Part shown: one piece after another, positions 11,208-20,008 of the stretch | Position numbering within the stretch: the stretch's first letter is position 1 | Layout: each line of letters begins with the position of its first letter | NCBI RefSeq assembly: GCF_000003605.2 | Contig: NW_003113463.1 | Span: forward strand, 94,801-117,463 | DNA: 22,663 nucleotides | Direction: 5' to 3' | Origin: Saccoglossus kowalevskii | Taxonomy: Eukaryota > Hemichordata > Enteropneusta > Harrimaniidae | Position numbers and translations under genes: made by a program | The notes under the pieces: generated by a model | Told to the model about the DNA's origin: nothing | What the model saw: only the letters and a program-made list of their open reading frames with translations | The model's database searches: none

Positions 11208-11289
11208 TAAGCTCGTAGTGTAGAACCGCAAAAGCCCACTGATGCAGGCAATTAGGACAACATGTTTGCTTCATTGCAAGAAAGATAAA

Positions 11290-12470
11290 TTAAGCGTGGT
11301 TGCGCAGAGCAATTACGTTATTGAAAATTTCAACTAGGATGGATGTTCTTAATAATATTTTAGAATATTCAGTGTAGAGTGAGCAAATCAAAATTTTAGT
11401 ATGAGTAGGCTTACAACATACACAAATTCTGAACTCCCTAGGAATATTTTGATGGCGACCTGACTCTATTTTAAGATTATGAGCAGAAACCCGTAATTTT
11501 GACAAAGACTTTCTGAGGTGCATTTGATCGAGACACAGGGGGTACTTTTCAAGGCCAGAACTGAATTTAAACTTGGCATAAGTGCTTAATTTGGACGATG
11601 ACTGGACAATATATTGCCAATCTTGTATATCCATATTCCAACATCTTTGCCTTAACGAATTAATAACAATAATAGCATTACAGACCCCCTTGATTGATCC
11701 AAGTTTAATTCTTAATTCTTATTTTTCAAAGCCCGGCATTGTTTCCCCTTTTCTGCCTCATCACGTTCATATTTATAACAATGATGCAGCAATACGACTG
11801 CCAGGCATTGATACCAGGCGCAACCAATACTTCACAATTTTGACAGGTCTACAAGAGCGAAGTGAATAACGACCAAGCTCGCCACGAACTGCTACATTTG
11901 AAGCATTTGTAGGAACCCAGAGGACAAACTGATCTGTCCGAAACATTTTAGTTATCTTTGTATTTACTGTTAATTTCTATTACAAGCATAACATGACACG
12001 TTATTTAAAAGCCCTTGTAGACCTATGACTGTACTGCTGCAAAGAACGAGGTCATCTGCATATAGCTTTAACGCAGCAATGTAAATTTCAGAGTGTTGGT
12101 GTTCAATGCAAGTTCCTAGGTCATTAACAAAAAGTGTGAACAAAAGTGAAGATCGTAAAATACTACCTTGCTGAAGCCCAATGCTACAGTTAAAATAATC
12201 TGTGATGCCCCCCCCCCTCAGGTGAACGAATAAACGATTATACATTGGGATACATTGAGAAAATTACGCAAAATATTTGGCCTTTTAACCCTGATTTTGT
12301 AAGCTTGAAAAATAATAAGTAGTGTTTTATGGTGTCGAACACTTTCTGTAAATCAATAAAAATGGTAACTAGTTTTTCTAAATTTTTACTGTCACTGTGA
12401 AGTCGCGTCTCTTTTTAGACAATGCTGTAGAGAATAAAGGGTCTCATTATTCAAAAATACAACTTGGAAA
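11290..12470 (-). pseudogene. Decayed non-LTR retrotransposon reverse transcriptase (CR1/Jockey/L2-like)
   Basis: Reading leftward on the minus strand, fragments appear in the order of an intact element. FIDLQKVFDTIKHYL (12316-12362) is the RT motif with the first catalytic Asp. IGLQQGSILRSSLLFTLFVNDL and LYADDLVL (12048-12065), with the catalytic Asp pair, lie in the frame 11970-12245. After a stop replacing an expected Trp comes KLTVNTKITKMFR. The C-terminal domain follows: LGRYSLRSCRPVKIVKYWLR (about 11803-11880), then SLRQRCWNMDIQDWQYI and KLRVSAHNLKIESGRHQNIP (frame 11290-11634), and a CxxC-type cysteine cluster. At least one frameshift, near the ten-base G run, and several stops make it dead. 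The 5' endonuclease part is missing. Such elements copied themselves through an RNA intermediate. Confidence 0.9.
12208..12217. repeat. (C)10 homopolymer inside the RT remnant
   Basis: Read on the minus strand, this is a ten-base G run encoding Gly codons just before the conserved FNCSIGLQQG block. The reading frame changes between the MYPNV and LRGGGITDYF segments on its two sides, so slippage here is a likely cause of one frameshift. Confidence 0.8.
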
Positions 12471-12479
12471 CTAGAAATA

Positions 12480-13511
12480 TCTGAAACCAGAAAAAATAAA
12501 CGGCGACATCGTGGTGGCACTCACCGAGTCGCTAATTTTAGCAAACCGATTTTGTAAAGAATTGCAAATGTAGAAAACGACAGTTTTGTCAATCTGTACT
12601 TTCGACAATGTTATCTCGCAGTCTGTTTAGATTAACGATAAAGAAATAAATAATTTGAAACGTTGCCACGAAAAGAAGATACTGTTGATAATTCAGATGA
12701 ACAGTGAATTTTATGGCCGATTTCAGGAGACTTTAAATTCCCTTGGAGATAGCCATTGTTCATATGTTATCTATTGGCGTTGGCAATTGACGGAACATGG
12801 AAGCCGATTCTCATTAACATCTACTCGAGCTGCTTGTAGTTATGCTTGACAATAATGAATAATAATGAAGCAGTAATTATACAACGTACTCGATAAAAAC
12901 ATGCAATTTTTCAGAGAAAAAAACACAATTTTTTAACAAAATATATATGACAGTACATTGAACAAAGTGTGTGTTTTTTTTATTTCATTTTTGACCAAAA
13001 AACAATAGAAGACTTTTGTACATAAAGTGCTTATATGTTATATATTGTGTTGTGTTTATGTGAAAACACTTACATGGCCATCTTAGTAAAGCAATGTATT
13101 TGTTTGCGTTGTAATACTAGTTATATGAAAACAGTGTGTATTTTAAACGGCAAGCGAGAGTATTTTATGGAGGATATACGATTAGTTGTTATCCTTCCGC
13201 CAAATATGCTAATTTTCCCATAGGGAGGTCTAGACTTGTATCCACTATAAAATATCCAAGCGTGCCGTTTATAACCCTATTGCAACATGCTCGCACAAGA
13301 ATTACGCTAAAAAATAGCTATATGAGCTACAAAATAACTATTTACGACGTTGTTATGTGGAAATTTCCGATTCTCCCAACAACGTTTTTGTGTAAACTGG
13401 CATTCTAATTCTTTTGGTGGGGTTATAATATAATAATTTCATTTCTCTTGGTGACCTTACGTCGGCGCTTATGTCCGTAGCCGTTTTACTTTTACTCTCG
13501 AAAGTCCGGAG
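12480..13511. other. No gene recognised
   Basis: Three overlapping + frames of 62-90 codons (12655-12849, 13035-13223, 13136-13408) lack domains. A GAT|GTAAGTG-like donor on the minus strand near 13070 has no matching exon. Possibly decayed flank of the retrotransposon in its left part. Confidence 0.4.
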
Positions 13512-13731
13512 AACTTGGTTGAATAGCTAGTGGGCGTTTAATAGTCATCCTAAAAGGAGAAACAACAGTGATTTTTACTGACTCTATAAATAAAATTAAA
13601 AAGAAAACTGAGATCAGGGATACTTTCATTTGTTCATGCAAACTGTGGCCTCGAACTGTGACATTTACCGGGAAGTCGACGCTGATGAAATACAAATCAC
13701 GTAGGTTTTTCGTCGATGTCGTTTCGCACAT
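13492..13731 (-). pseudogene. Arm 1, second outward reading frame (unknown protein)
   Basis: 79 codons starting MCETTSTKNLRDLYFISVD, then FPVNVTVRG. The arm 2 copy begins MCETRLTTNRRDLYFLSVDL and is cut by a 5-base deletion and a stop after 30 codons, so this is the longer copy. The ATG context (CACTATGTGCGAAACG) is shared. Further on, KITVVSP and RMT are shared around a sequence that would also serve as a splice acceptor (TTTCTCCTTTTAG), so an intron in the ISVFFLILF part is possible. Differences between arms are not concentrated at third codon positions here, so coding status is open. Confidence 0.25.
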
Positions 13732-14226
13732 AGTGTGGTACTATTCACTCCAAAAACAGAACAAATTCATATCTCTGTGCTTGCACTCTGTAAACATACC
13801 CCCACTTCGTTTATCACATTTGCTTGGATGAATCACCCGTTAACCTTAGTTCATCTACGAGGAGAGCAGCATCATTCGCGGTATATAGAAACGCGCGTAC
13901 TAGATCGAACGCTTCGGCCGAGCGCGCTTTAGCGTACAGAGCAGATAGACGAAGCCCTCACAAAATTGTCTGACTTCGATATTGAAAACCGCTGTTTTTT
14001 TTTAAATGAACCATTTTATTTGCTGCCGATTTTAGTATCAAATTCTTGTTATCTAACAATTTCTCGTCATTTTAAATAGCTTCTCCTTTATTCGTTTTCG
14101 AAAACAACATTGTAATCATATTCATGACACGGGGCCTCAATGCTCAACAATGGAATATTTTATCGCGAATAATCTGCTGCAATTAAGTCGTAAAATCCAC
14201 TGGTATTGATAATGCTATAATATAAT
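13512..14226. repeat. Arm 1 of a ~715-bp inverted repeat
   Basis: The stretch aligns end to end with the reverse complement of 21393-22111. Shared blocks include CTAGTGGG, AAGGAGAAACAACAGTGATT, TTTCGCACATAGTGT, TAACCTTAGTTCA, TTTAGCGTACAGAGCAGA, CCCTCACAAAATTGTC, TTTTCGAAAACAACATT and CCACTGGTATTGATAATG. Identity is roughly three quarters by eye, with small indels. The arms point toward each other across 7.2 kb. Homology fades at both edges of each arm without clear terminal motifs or target-site duplications. Each arm holds the same two short reading frames directed outward. It could be an inverted segmental duplication or two insertions of an unknown repeat. Confidence 0.92.
13814..14014 (-). 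pseudogene. Arm 1, first outward reading frame, frameshifted
   Basis: The ATG and its context (AAATAAAATGGTTCATT) are shared with arm 2. With two indels allowed for, arm 1 carries RFSISKSDNFVRASS and, separately, LYAKARSAEAFDLVRAF and VDELRLTGDSSKQM before a stop. Over 13947-13991 versus 21618-21662, five of six differences are synonymous third-base changes, which hints at past coding constraint. No family is recognised. The indels break the frame in this copy. Confidence 0.25.
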
Positions 14227-14313
14227 ACCAACTACAGGAACATATTTATTTATATCCGTTACATATGCTAAATGTTAGAGTTACGTAGCTAACGTCACGA
14301 AATTATACCTGCT

Positions 14314-14338
14314 ATGACTTCTGGAAAGATGGACAAAG
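14314..14338 (+). CDS. Candidate first coding exon (MTSGKMDK)
   Basis: ATG at 14314 gives MTSGKMDK plus one base, ending at an AAAG|GTAGGTGAAG donor (14339), phase 1. It starts about 90 bp inside the inner edge of arm 1 and has a CRE-like ACGTCACG upstream. The next good + acceptors (15976 and 16346) are both in compatible phase, giving a complete short model. Arm 2 keeps a similar AGGTGGAGTAA donor-like stretch but not the ATG. Splice signals alone support it, so confidence is low. Confidence 0.22.
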
Positions 14339-15052
14339 GTAGGTGAAGTAATAGTCACCGTGGAGATTCCTCGATTAGTATGTTCAATGACGTTACATGT
14401 CAATTACTGAAAGGAAAATTGACGCTGGTTGCGATTTCTAGAGATCGCACTGACACATCGAACGCTTCCCAACTGAAACCGGGCAACGATAAATTTGCTA
14501 TCGACGGTGCTCTTAACATTCTGGTCACGTATAAGTGATTTAATTACGACCAACATACATATAGGTAATCTTATAATTGATGATACCTAGGTAGAAGTAA
14601 TCACCACCCCCTGTAGATCACTCGGGGGATTTAAATGTCGGGGTGTGTATAATGTTTTACGTGATTTTGCAAAAGGTAATACAACTTTTATATATAATTT
14701 ATTTATTTATAATTTTTAAATTATACAACTGGGGTTAAAACATGTTAACAAGAAACATTATTCTCCAAATGTTGCTCTTCCATGACATTTACCTTCAATA
14801 CCCCCCCCCCGAATATGTTAATATTTTGTGGTTTCCATGATTGGCAAAACTGCATGTATATTTGTGTACCGAAACCCCATGCTCTCAATATAATGGTTAT
14901 TATAACCACCAACTGGCTCGTGTAGTGTATATGATGTTGATTTTATGGTCGCTACTTTGGAAAGGTTACGTTATTCAACTGTACTATAAATTTATACGAT
15001 TTATTTTCGCATATTTGTAAACTACTGGGACAATCTAAGCGTATGTCCGACG
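14339..15052. other. Candidate intron; (C)10 run at 14801
   Basis: A C10 homopolymer lies at 14801-14810. A CACCCC...GGGGTG hairpin lies at about 14604-14645. No exon is recognised. Confidence 0.4.
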
Positions 15053-15062
15053 GTCACGTGAC
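15053..15062. promoter_or_regulatory. CLEAR-type E-box GTCACGTGAC
   Basis: The perfect ten-base palindrome GTCACGTGAC is the consensus site of the MiT/TFE bHLH-zip factors (TFEB, MITF, HLH-30) and is also bound by USF. By composition such a ten-mer is not expected by chance in this window. No coding start directly follows it, so the target gene is unknown. Confidence 0.4.
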
Positions 15063-15409
15063 GCACAAGATAGCTGTCTCGCTTTTAAAGCAAGTAGTTG
15101 TTGATTGTCTTAGAACATTTAGTGTATAGTTATGCGTAGAACATGGCAAATATCAATAAATTATACTGTATACTACATGGCGTAACTACCTTATCTGCTC
15201 ATTTTTATTCCAACAATCAACAATCCCTCCACGCACGCATACATGCTGTTCTTTTTGTTAGCAGCAGTAAAAACGAAACGGTCTCGCCGGCGCGTTGTCA
15301 ATAGTTTCCGTGGAAAGCAACCACATGATTGTCAAACATACATCGTCTTCGCGTTCAGTGCGTTCGCTAAACTTTCCACATTGATTGCAGACAAGTACAA
15401 CACGGCAAT
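15063..15409. other. No gene recognised; mildly GC-richer stretch near 15270-15360
   Basis: A stretch with several CpGs (for example GTCTCGCCGGCGCGTTG near 15282) stands out from the AT-rich background and may be regulatory. No exon or RNA gene is supported. Confidence 0.35.
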
Positions 15410-15433
15410 CACTTAAAGTGCCGACACCGGCAC
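15410..15433. repeat. Two overlapping perfect palindromes
   Basis: CACTTAAAGTG (15410-15420) is an 11-base palindrome with an NK2-like AAGTG half on each side. It overlaps GTGCCGACACCGGCAC (15418-15433), a perfect 6-bp inverted repeat with a 4-base spacer. The pair looks like a dimeric protein-binding site. Confidence 0.6.
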
Positions 15434-15976
15434 ATTTACATTTATATTACAATCTCAAATGCTATACATTACCAAGAGTGGATATCTCGCCTAATACTTC
15501 AGGGCGCAAATGTCAACAGTATGTTTATAAATAATAGATTAGTCGACGGATTGTCCATACTAAAACCAGAATTTCTTATTCTTCCCTCTTCCCCACGTGT
15601 ATAATATATTTGAGAGAATATATCTCATGTTTGGTACCTATGAGATAGTGTAAAAATTTGTGAAAAAGATGAAATATTAATCACCTCTCACCGGAGCGTG
15701 CTTATCCTTGAACGAACACGATTTAGTATCGCTACACTTAGAATATACGTGAACGGGGGAAGGAATATTCAGTATACATTGGTTGTATATATTATATAGT
15801 TTAGTTACTGTATTCGGTTATAATTGTAATCTTGATAGACTTTAGCGATCCGATTTTCTGCTCTGGCTTTATATGGACGCATTGGCTTCGATAAATAATA
15901 CATATTAATCACGTAGATTTTTCGCGCTAGTTGTGTTTTATTTATTTCAATTATGCCTTTTTCCTTGTCGTTTCAG

Positions 15977-15991
15977 AAACACTAAGAGGTG
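15977..15991 (+). CDS. Candidate 15-nt microexon
   Basis: A strong acceptor (GCCTTTTTCCTTGTCGTTTCAG) is followed by 15 bases and a GTAGGT donor. In the phase of 14314-14338 it adds five residues (E-TLRG, sharing the split Glu codon) and again ends in phase 1, so it can be included or skipped without shifting the frame of 16347. Frame-neutral microexons of this size are a known feature of neuronal genes. Without transcripts this is a pattern, not proof. Confidence 0.18.
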
Positions 15992-16346
15992 GTAGGTTTG
16001 TACATTACTCGCTTGTTCTGTCATGAAATGAAACGTTCGGCAATAATTCTTAAATTCAAATCAAGTTTAGACAAACAGTAACGGTCTTTCAGTTAACAGT
16101 TGGAACAACAACAAAATACATGACGTGTTCATTTTGATCTTAGACCTGGAATTTGCCCGAAACTGTCAGCTGCCAGCTAATTAAATCAATGTTACTGTAA
16201 GTTCAGACATTAACATCAGTGTCGATGTACGGATTATACATTTCTCAACTCACTCACCAGTTAAATTGACGTATTCTTCTTTCTTTCAAACTACTACGTG
16301 ACTTATATTGGTTTTGTGTTCATGAAGTTGTACTTCTTCTTCGCAG

Positions 16347-16474
16347 AATGTGATTTTAGATCTCGATCGAGCATGTTTGATTTTGCCACAGTCTCTCTGG
16401 TGATAGATGGACTGTGTTTTTCCACCGTTCAATTTATTATACGTTTACTCAAAAATACGATCAAATATGCATAA
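16347..16474 (+). CDS. Candidate terminal exon with hydrophobic segment
   Basis: The acceptor TACTTCTTCTTCGCAG is excellent. Entering in phase 1 it completes a Glu codon, then reads CDFRSRSSMFDFATVSL and on through a hydrophobic run (FATVSLVIDGLCF, STVQFIIRLL) to TAA. With 14314-14338 the protein is 50 residues, or 55 with the microexon. AATAAA at 16722-16727 could be the polyadenylation signal. The frame could also be cut at CTG|GTGATA, a weaker donor, in which case more exons follow. I recognise no family; a small single-pass membrane protein would fit. Confidence 0.2.
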
Positions 16475-17415
16475 CAAGTACGGGATGCAATGAATGCGGG
16501 CAAATGATGCAAATCTCGCACATTGCCTTTGACGTTACGGCAAGACAATGTAATATATAATCAGTCAGATATATAAACGAAGTAATATGCATTTAATAAG
16601 AACGAAAGTCAGATTAGCCTTGAACGCAAATATATTCTTTCTCAATCTGCACAGACGTGTTATCGTAATTAGTATATTTGTTTATTGAAAAGGTTTTCTC
16701 ACATCTCCGTGTTCGTAATGCAATAAACAATGTGAAAGCAATTTCCAAATATGTGGGATCGTTATCAGTAAAGTAACACCATGGTTGCCGAGAGTGCGTC
16801 GAATAAATGTATTATGTTTTTTGGAAAAAGGTGATCAATCTTATTTCAAGACAACAAAATAATTTCACACTCATCACAACGCCAACGTCAATTTTAAAAT
16901 AAAGTAACGTAATGCTTGGTCCCTATATACTCCATAAATAATTACGAACATCAGAACGCCTCGGGAAATCAGTTTTAATGGAAGCAAATATATTATTTAA
17001 AAGCGATATTTTGCATTCATTAGTTACAGCGTTTTTCTGATTAATGGATTATATTACAAGGTCAAAATAAATTGATTGACGACTATTTGTAAAAACAAAA
17101 TATTTCACATTGTGAATTTAAAATTGTTTAGTCCAAAGTTTATGACGACTTTTTTACGAGATTGGTTAAGTAGTGGAGAAATTGTCAGTGTGTGTTCGTA
17201 AATGGATAATAGTATATGGTTTTATTCATATTATGGATAACTAATTGCAGCATATTAATCACCAGAAATGTCATGTTTCATCATATAACATGTATTTATC
17301 TATATCTAAGCTTCCAGATGACGTGATGTAGGATGTTTCTATTAGCATGAAACAAAAATGTGCGTTGGTTAGTTAGTGGCTATAGCATACGTGTATATAC
17401 AGACACAGAATAGAA
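16475..17415. other. No gene recognised; AATAAA at 16722
   Basis: AT-rich. A CTG|GTGAGTGAG donor-like site on the minus strand near 16250 lacks a plausible acceptor. Confidence 0.4.
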
Positions 17416-17436
17416 AGGTTAGTGAAAATCTAACCT
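17416..17436. repeat. Perfect 7-bp inverted repeat next to a CTCF-like site
   Basis: AGGTTAG and CTAACCT are separated by 7 bases. The hairpin ends 8 bp before the GC-rich motif at 17444. Confidence 0.6.
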
Positions 17437-17443
17437 CTACTAA

Positions 17444-17461
17444 TTGCGCCCCCTGGGGAGG
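17444..17461 (-). promoter_or_regulatory. CTCF-like motif
   Basis: TTGCGCCCCCTGGGGAGG is, on the minus strand, close to the CTCF core CCACCAGGGGGCGCTA. The AGGGGGCGC core is intact and the flanks differ by a few bases. It stands alone in AT-rich DNA between the two inverted arms. CTCF is widespread in bilaterians but lost in some lineages, so this matters only if the host has it. Confidence 0.35.
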
Positions 17462-18382
17462 GTATACTTTGTATTATGAGATCCTTGTTTTCAGAATTTC
17501 TATCCATAGATGGAAAATAATCATATCTCGACATTCTGTTATCGAATAAAAAAAAGTACTCAAAAGACCCCACAACGTTAATACGTTTTGACAATGTGGG
17601 TTTGACGAATCACAAGTGCTCAGTATACCGCTTCACTGATTTGATGTTTTGAAATTTGATTCAAATACATCCGCGGGATAATTGCGAACATATTTTGTGC
17701 ATAATGATATTCATGTGTTGTGAAAATATAGTACGCATAAAAAATAGGGTTTTAGCGTTCTTGCACTTGAATATGTAAATTAAATATGACAAACACTAGC
17801 ATGTCGTGTAACTGGTAGTATTGTGTTTAATTGGTAGTATACTCGCTGTGATTATCCCTGTTTTTGTCAGTCCAATGTATTTTACATTGACTTAACCGTA
17901 TAAGATTTACAGAAAAACATGTTATTTCCTGGAATTATACCACTCAATCATAACACATCGCTATATACATTTTTCTTTACACAATCCGTCTTTTGTTCTC
18001 TCTTTGTAATTTTAATCTGTCGAATAAGTTGCCTTGAGAGAAGATGTATACGAGACAGCATATGTATTTATGCTTCCTATCAAAATGCAATATAAAGCTT
18101 AACAGCTCTTATGGTATTTGCAATTATGTATGTGAGTGATGTTCATATCATTCCGACTTGGTCGTTTTCACCGATCTAAGTGTGTGCTAAAAAAAGCACG
18201 AACATATACGAGATATGTTTATTGTGACCCACAATGTTTTCTATGAACGTCTGTTTATTTGTTTCGAACTTACAGTGACTACTGGTTGTCAATTTCATGT
18301 CTTAGTGTACATTAAACTCAGTTATGCAAATCATCTACTGTTTGTTGCGTTTGCGTTTGCGTATCAATTCTAGCAAACTCAC
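17462..18382. other. No gene recognised
   Basis: A GTAAGT-type minus-strand donor near 18266 lacks a usable acceptor. The small palindrome AACGTTAATACGTT lies near 17575. Otherwise featureless and AT-rich. Confidence 0.4.
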
Positions 18383-18413
18383 CTTCCAATGCGGAAGATC
18401 ATCCATGTAATGC
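18383..18413 (-). CDS. Candidate 31-nt exon 2 (HYMDDLPHWK)
   Basis: On the minus strand a T-rich tract ending TGTTTTCAG precedes 31 bases that end GGAAG|GTGAGT, a consensus donor. Its first base completes the Thr codon left by 18734-18756, and the remainder reads HYMDDLPHWK in phase 0. No stop is met in this frame. No family is recognised. Later exons to the left were not found. Confidence 0.3.
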
Positions 18414-18733
18414 CTGAAAACATTTTTTTTACAAAAACACTAAAGGAAACCGCGCGAATGCTTTCTTATTGTGTATTGGCAAAGTTTCAAATATTTTACC
18501 GACAAATTGTCACTAATGTTCAATGATAGAAACAAAACAGAATTCAGTATAAAAAATACATGAAACAACTCAACATCATGTAATGTCATAAGAAGTAAAC
18601 AAGACAGATTACATAGCAAAATAACTACTATCTTAAATCAGAGTAAACGTGTATACTGTGTACTGCGTACTGACTCGTCACGGTACGTCTTCCCCTCAAC
18701 CCCGAGAATCTCCTTACTTTATCTTACACTTAC

Positions 18734-18756
18734 GTACAGTGACCGTGTCTGTTCAT
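18734..18756 (-). CDS. Candidate first coding exon (MNRHGHCT)
   Basis: ATG at 18756 reads MNRHGHC plus two bases of a Thr codon, then a TAC|GTAAGTG donor. An in-frame TGA lies eight codons upstream, so this ATG would be the first of its frame. Phase 2 matches the exon at 18383-18413 exactly. An RFX-type X-box lies about 60 bp upstream. The surrounding 200 bp is GC-richer than the flanks. The + strand frame across the same DNA (18649-18954) has no recognisable content. Confidence 0.3.
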
Positions 18757-18817
18757 GCCGATCCACGTCGAAAACAATCAATTATCAGTGTGGCAGTGTG
18801 GTACACGAACGAGGAGC

Positions 18818-18831
18818 GTTGCCGTGGTAAT
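18818..18831. promoter_or_regulatory. RFX X-box
   Basis: GTTGCCGTGGTAAT matches the RFX dimer site GTTGCCATGGTAAC at 12 of 14 positions with both half-sites readable. RFX factors drive ciliary genes across animals, normally from promoter-proximal X-boxes. Its position just upstream of the candidate minus-strand start at 18756 fits that arrangement. Confidence 0.45.
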
Positions 18832-18959
18832 GAATTACAATATCGTGTTGTGTATCTGAAAGTTTGTAATTTACCTGTAATTATATTTATGCATTTCTAT
18901 GTCCATATACGATTTGGTGTTGAACAATTTGGCTACAAATATGGCAAAAAATAAATGAA

Positions 18960-19760
18960 TTCGGTCAAATAAATGTACAAAACAATAAGTTGGGAAAGTT
19001 TTCATATAAATAATCCATGTAATAGTGAAACAAAATTTACATTTCTTGTCCAAAATCAGTAAAAGCATTGAGTAAACCGTTATAGTATTCAGGTTATTCA
19101 TATTCATTGAATATGATGAAAAGCATTTTTCATCTGTGATCAGCAACTGCTATGCTGTTCTCTATAAATGTTTACAAAAAAATTAAAATAAACTTAGTTG
19201 ATCAGTAAAGGTAATTCGATTCTTGCGATTAACACTTACTATTCCCAAAACTGAGATATCTGTAATATCCGTCCGCTGCTCGAAGGCATGGTTAGTGTTA
19301 CTGAACTCTAATTATTTTCTTGGCTGCAAAAGCCTCTGCATTTTGACACTATAAAATGTTTTTGAATGAAGCCAAACATTATTAATCATCCAAGATTGAC
19401 TGTATGTGAATTGCCGACAATATTTTATTATTGCAAAGTTGTTGAAAAATGGCACAATGTATAAGGAGTTTACACACTTGGCATGGTTATTTACACCAAA
19501 TTAATCAAAACAATTGATATCATCTATTCATATCGACATTTCTCAGATTGTGTCATGGTGGTGTTCGCTAAAACATTCATCATATATTTCAACTCACAAT
19601 ACCCAACAATTGGATGATGAATTTTGTATTGATGGACAAGCACTAAATAAGGACATTATTGTTTGAAACTAAATAAATAGCGATTAATATAAGTACGCTT
19701 TGAGGAAGCATCGGTAACATGGTTCATAATTTTTAAGAAAATTCAATCTGTTGCCTTCAG
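18960..19760. other. No gene recognised
   Basis: On the minus strand, an ATG near 19289 reads MPSSSGRILQISQFWE to an ATA|GTAAGTG donor near 19240. It could be another first exon, but its phase gives a stop if joined to 18383-18413. Otherwise AT-rich without features. Confidence 0.35.
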
Positions 19761-20008
19761 ATAAGACGTATGAAATGTCCGCTGGGCTTGAGTCAAATGT
19801 ATTCAAAAACGTTGAATTTGGGATTATTGAAAGTAATTACACTGCTTTACTACACCGAGCTTCCATGATGTATGGCATAAGTGCCTGGATTATACAGCTT
19901 ATCGTGTTTATTAATTCAAACGTCGTCTTTGAATTCATCGAACTTCCCCGGAGATTGTACATCAAGAGGGGGTATTCTCCCATAGCATTTGATGTCTTAA
20001 TTACATAA
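19761..20008 (+). CDS. Weak candidate exon, open to a stop
   Basis: CAATCTGTTGCCTTCAG is a fair acceptor. One frame (KTYEMSAGLESNVFKNVEF onward) stays open for about 80 codons to a TAA at the end and includes one hydrophobic run (GISAWIIQLIVFI). No family is recognised, and no upstream exon with the right phase was identified. It may be chance. Confidence 0.12.

Noticed and set aside
14606-14620. CCCTGTAGATC, similar to part of miR-10
   Set aside because: The seed differs from miR-10 and the local CACCCC/GGGGTG hairpin does not have a precursor shape.
18791-18802. TGGCAGTGTGGT, identical to the first 12 bases of the animal microRNA miR-34
   Set aside because: The following bases differ and the flanks do not fold into a precursor pairing with this segment.
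18649-18954. 101-codon + strand frame
   Set aside because: No recognisable domain, and the same DNA is better explained as a promoter and first exon on the minus strand.
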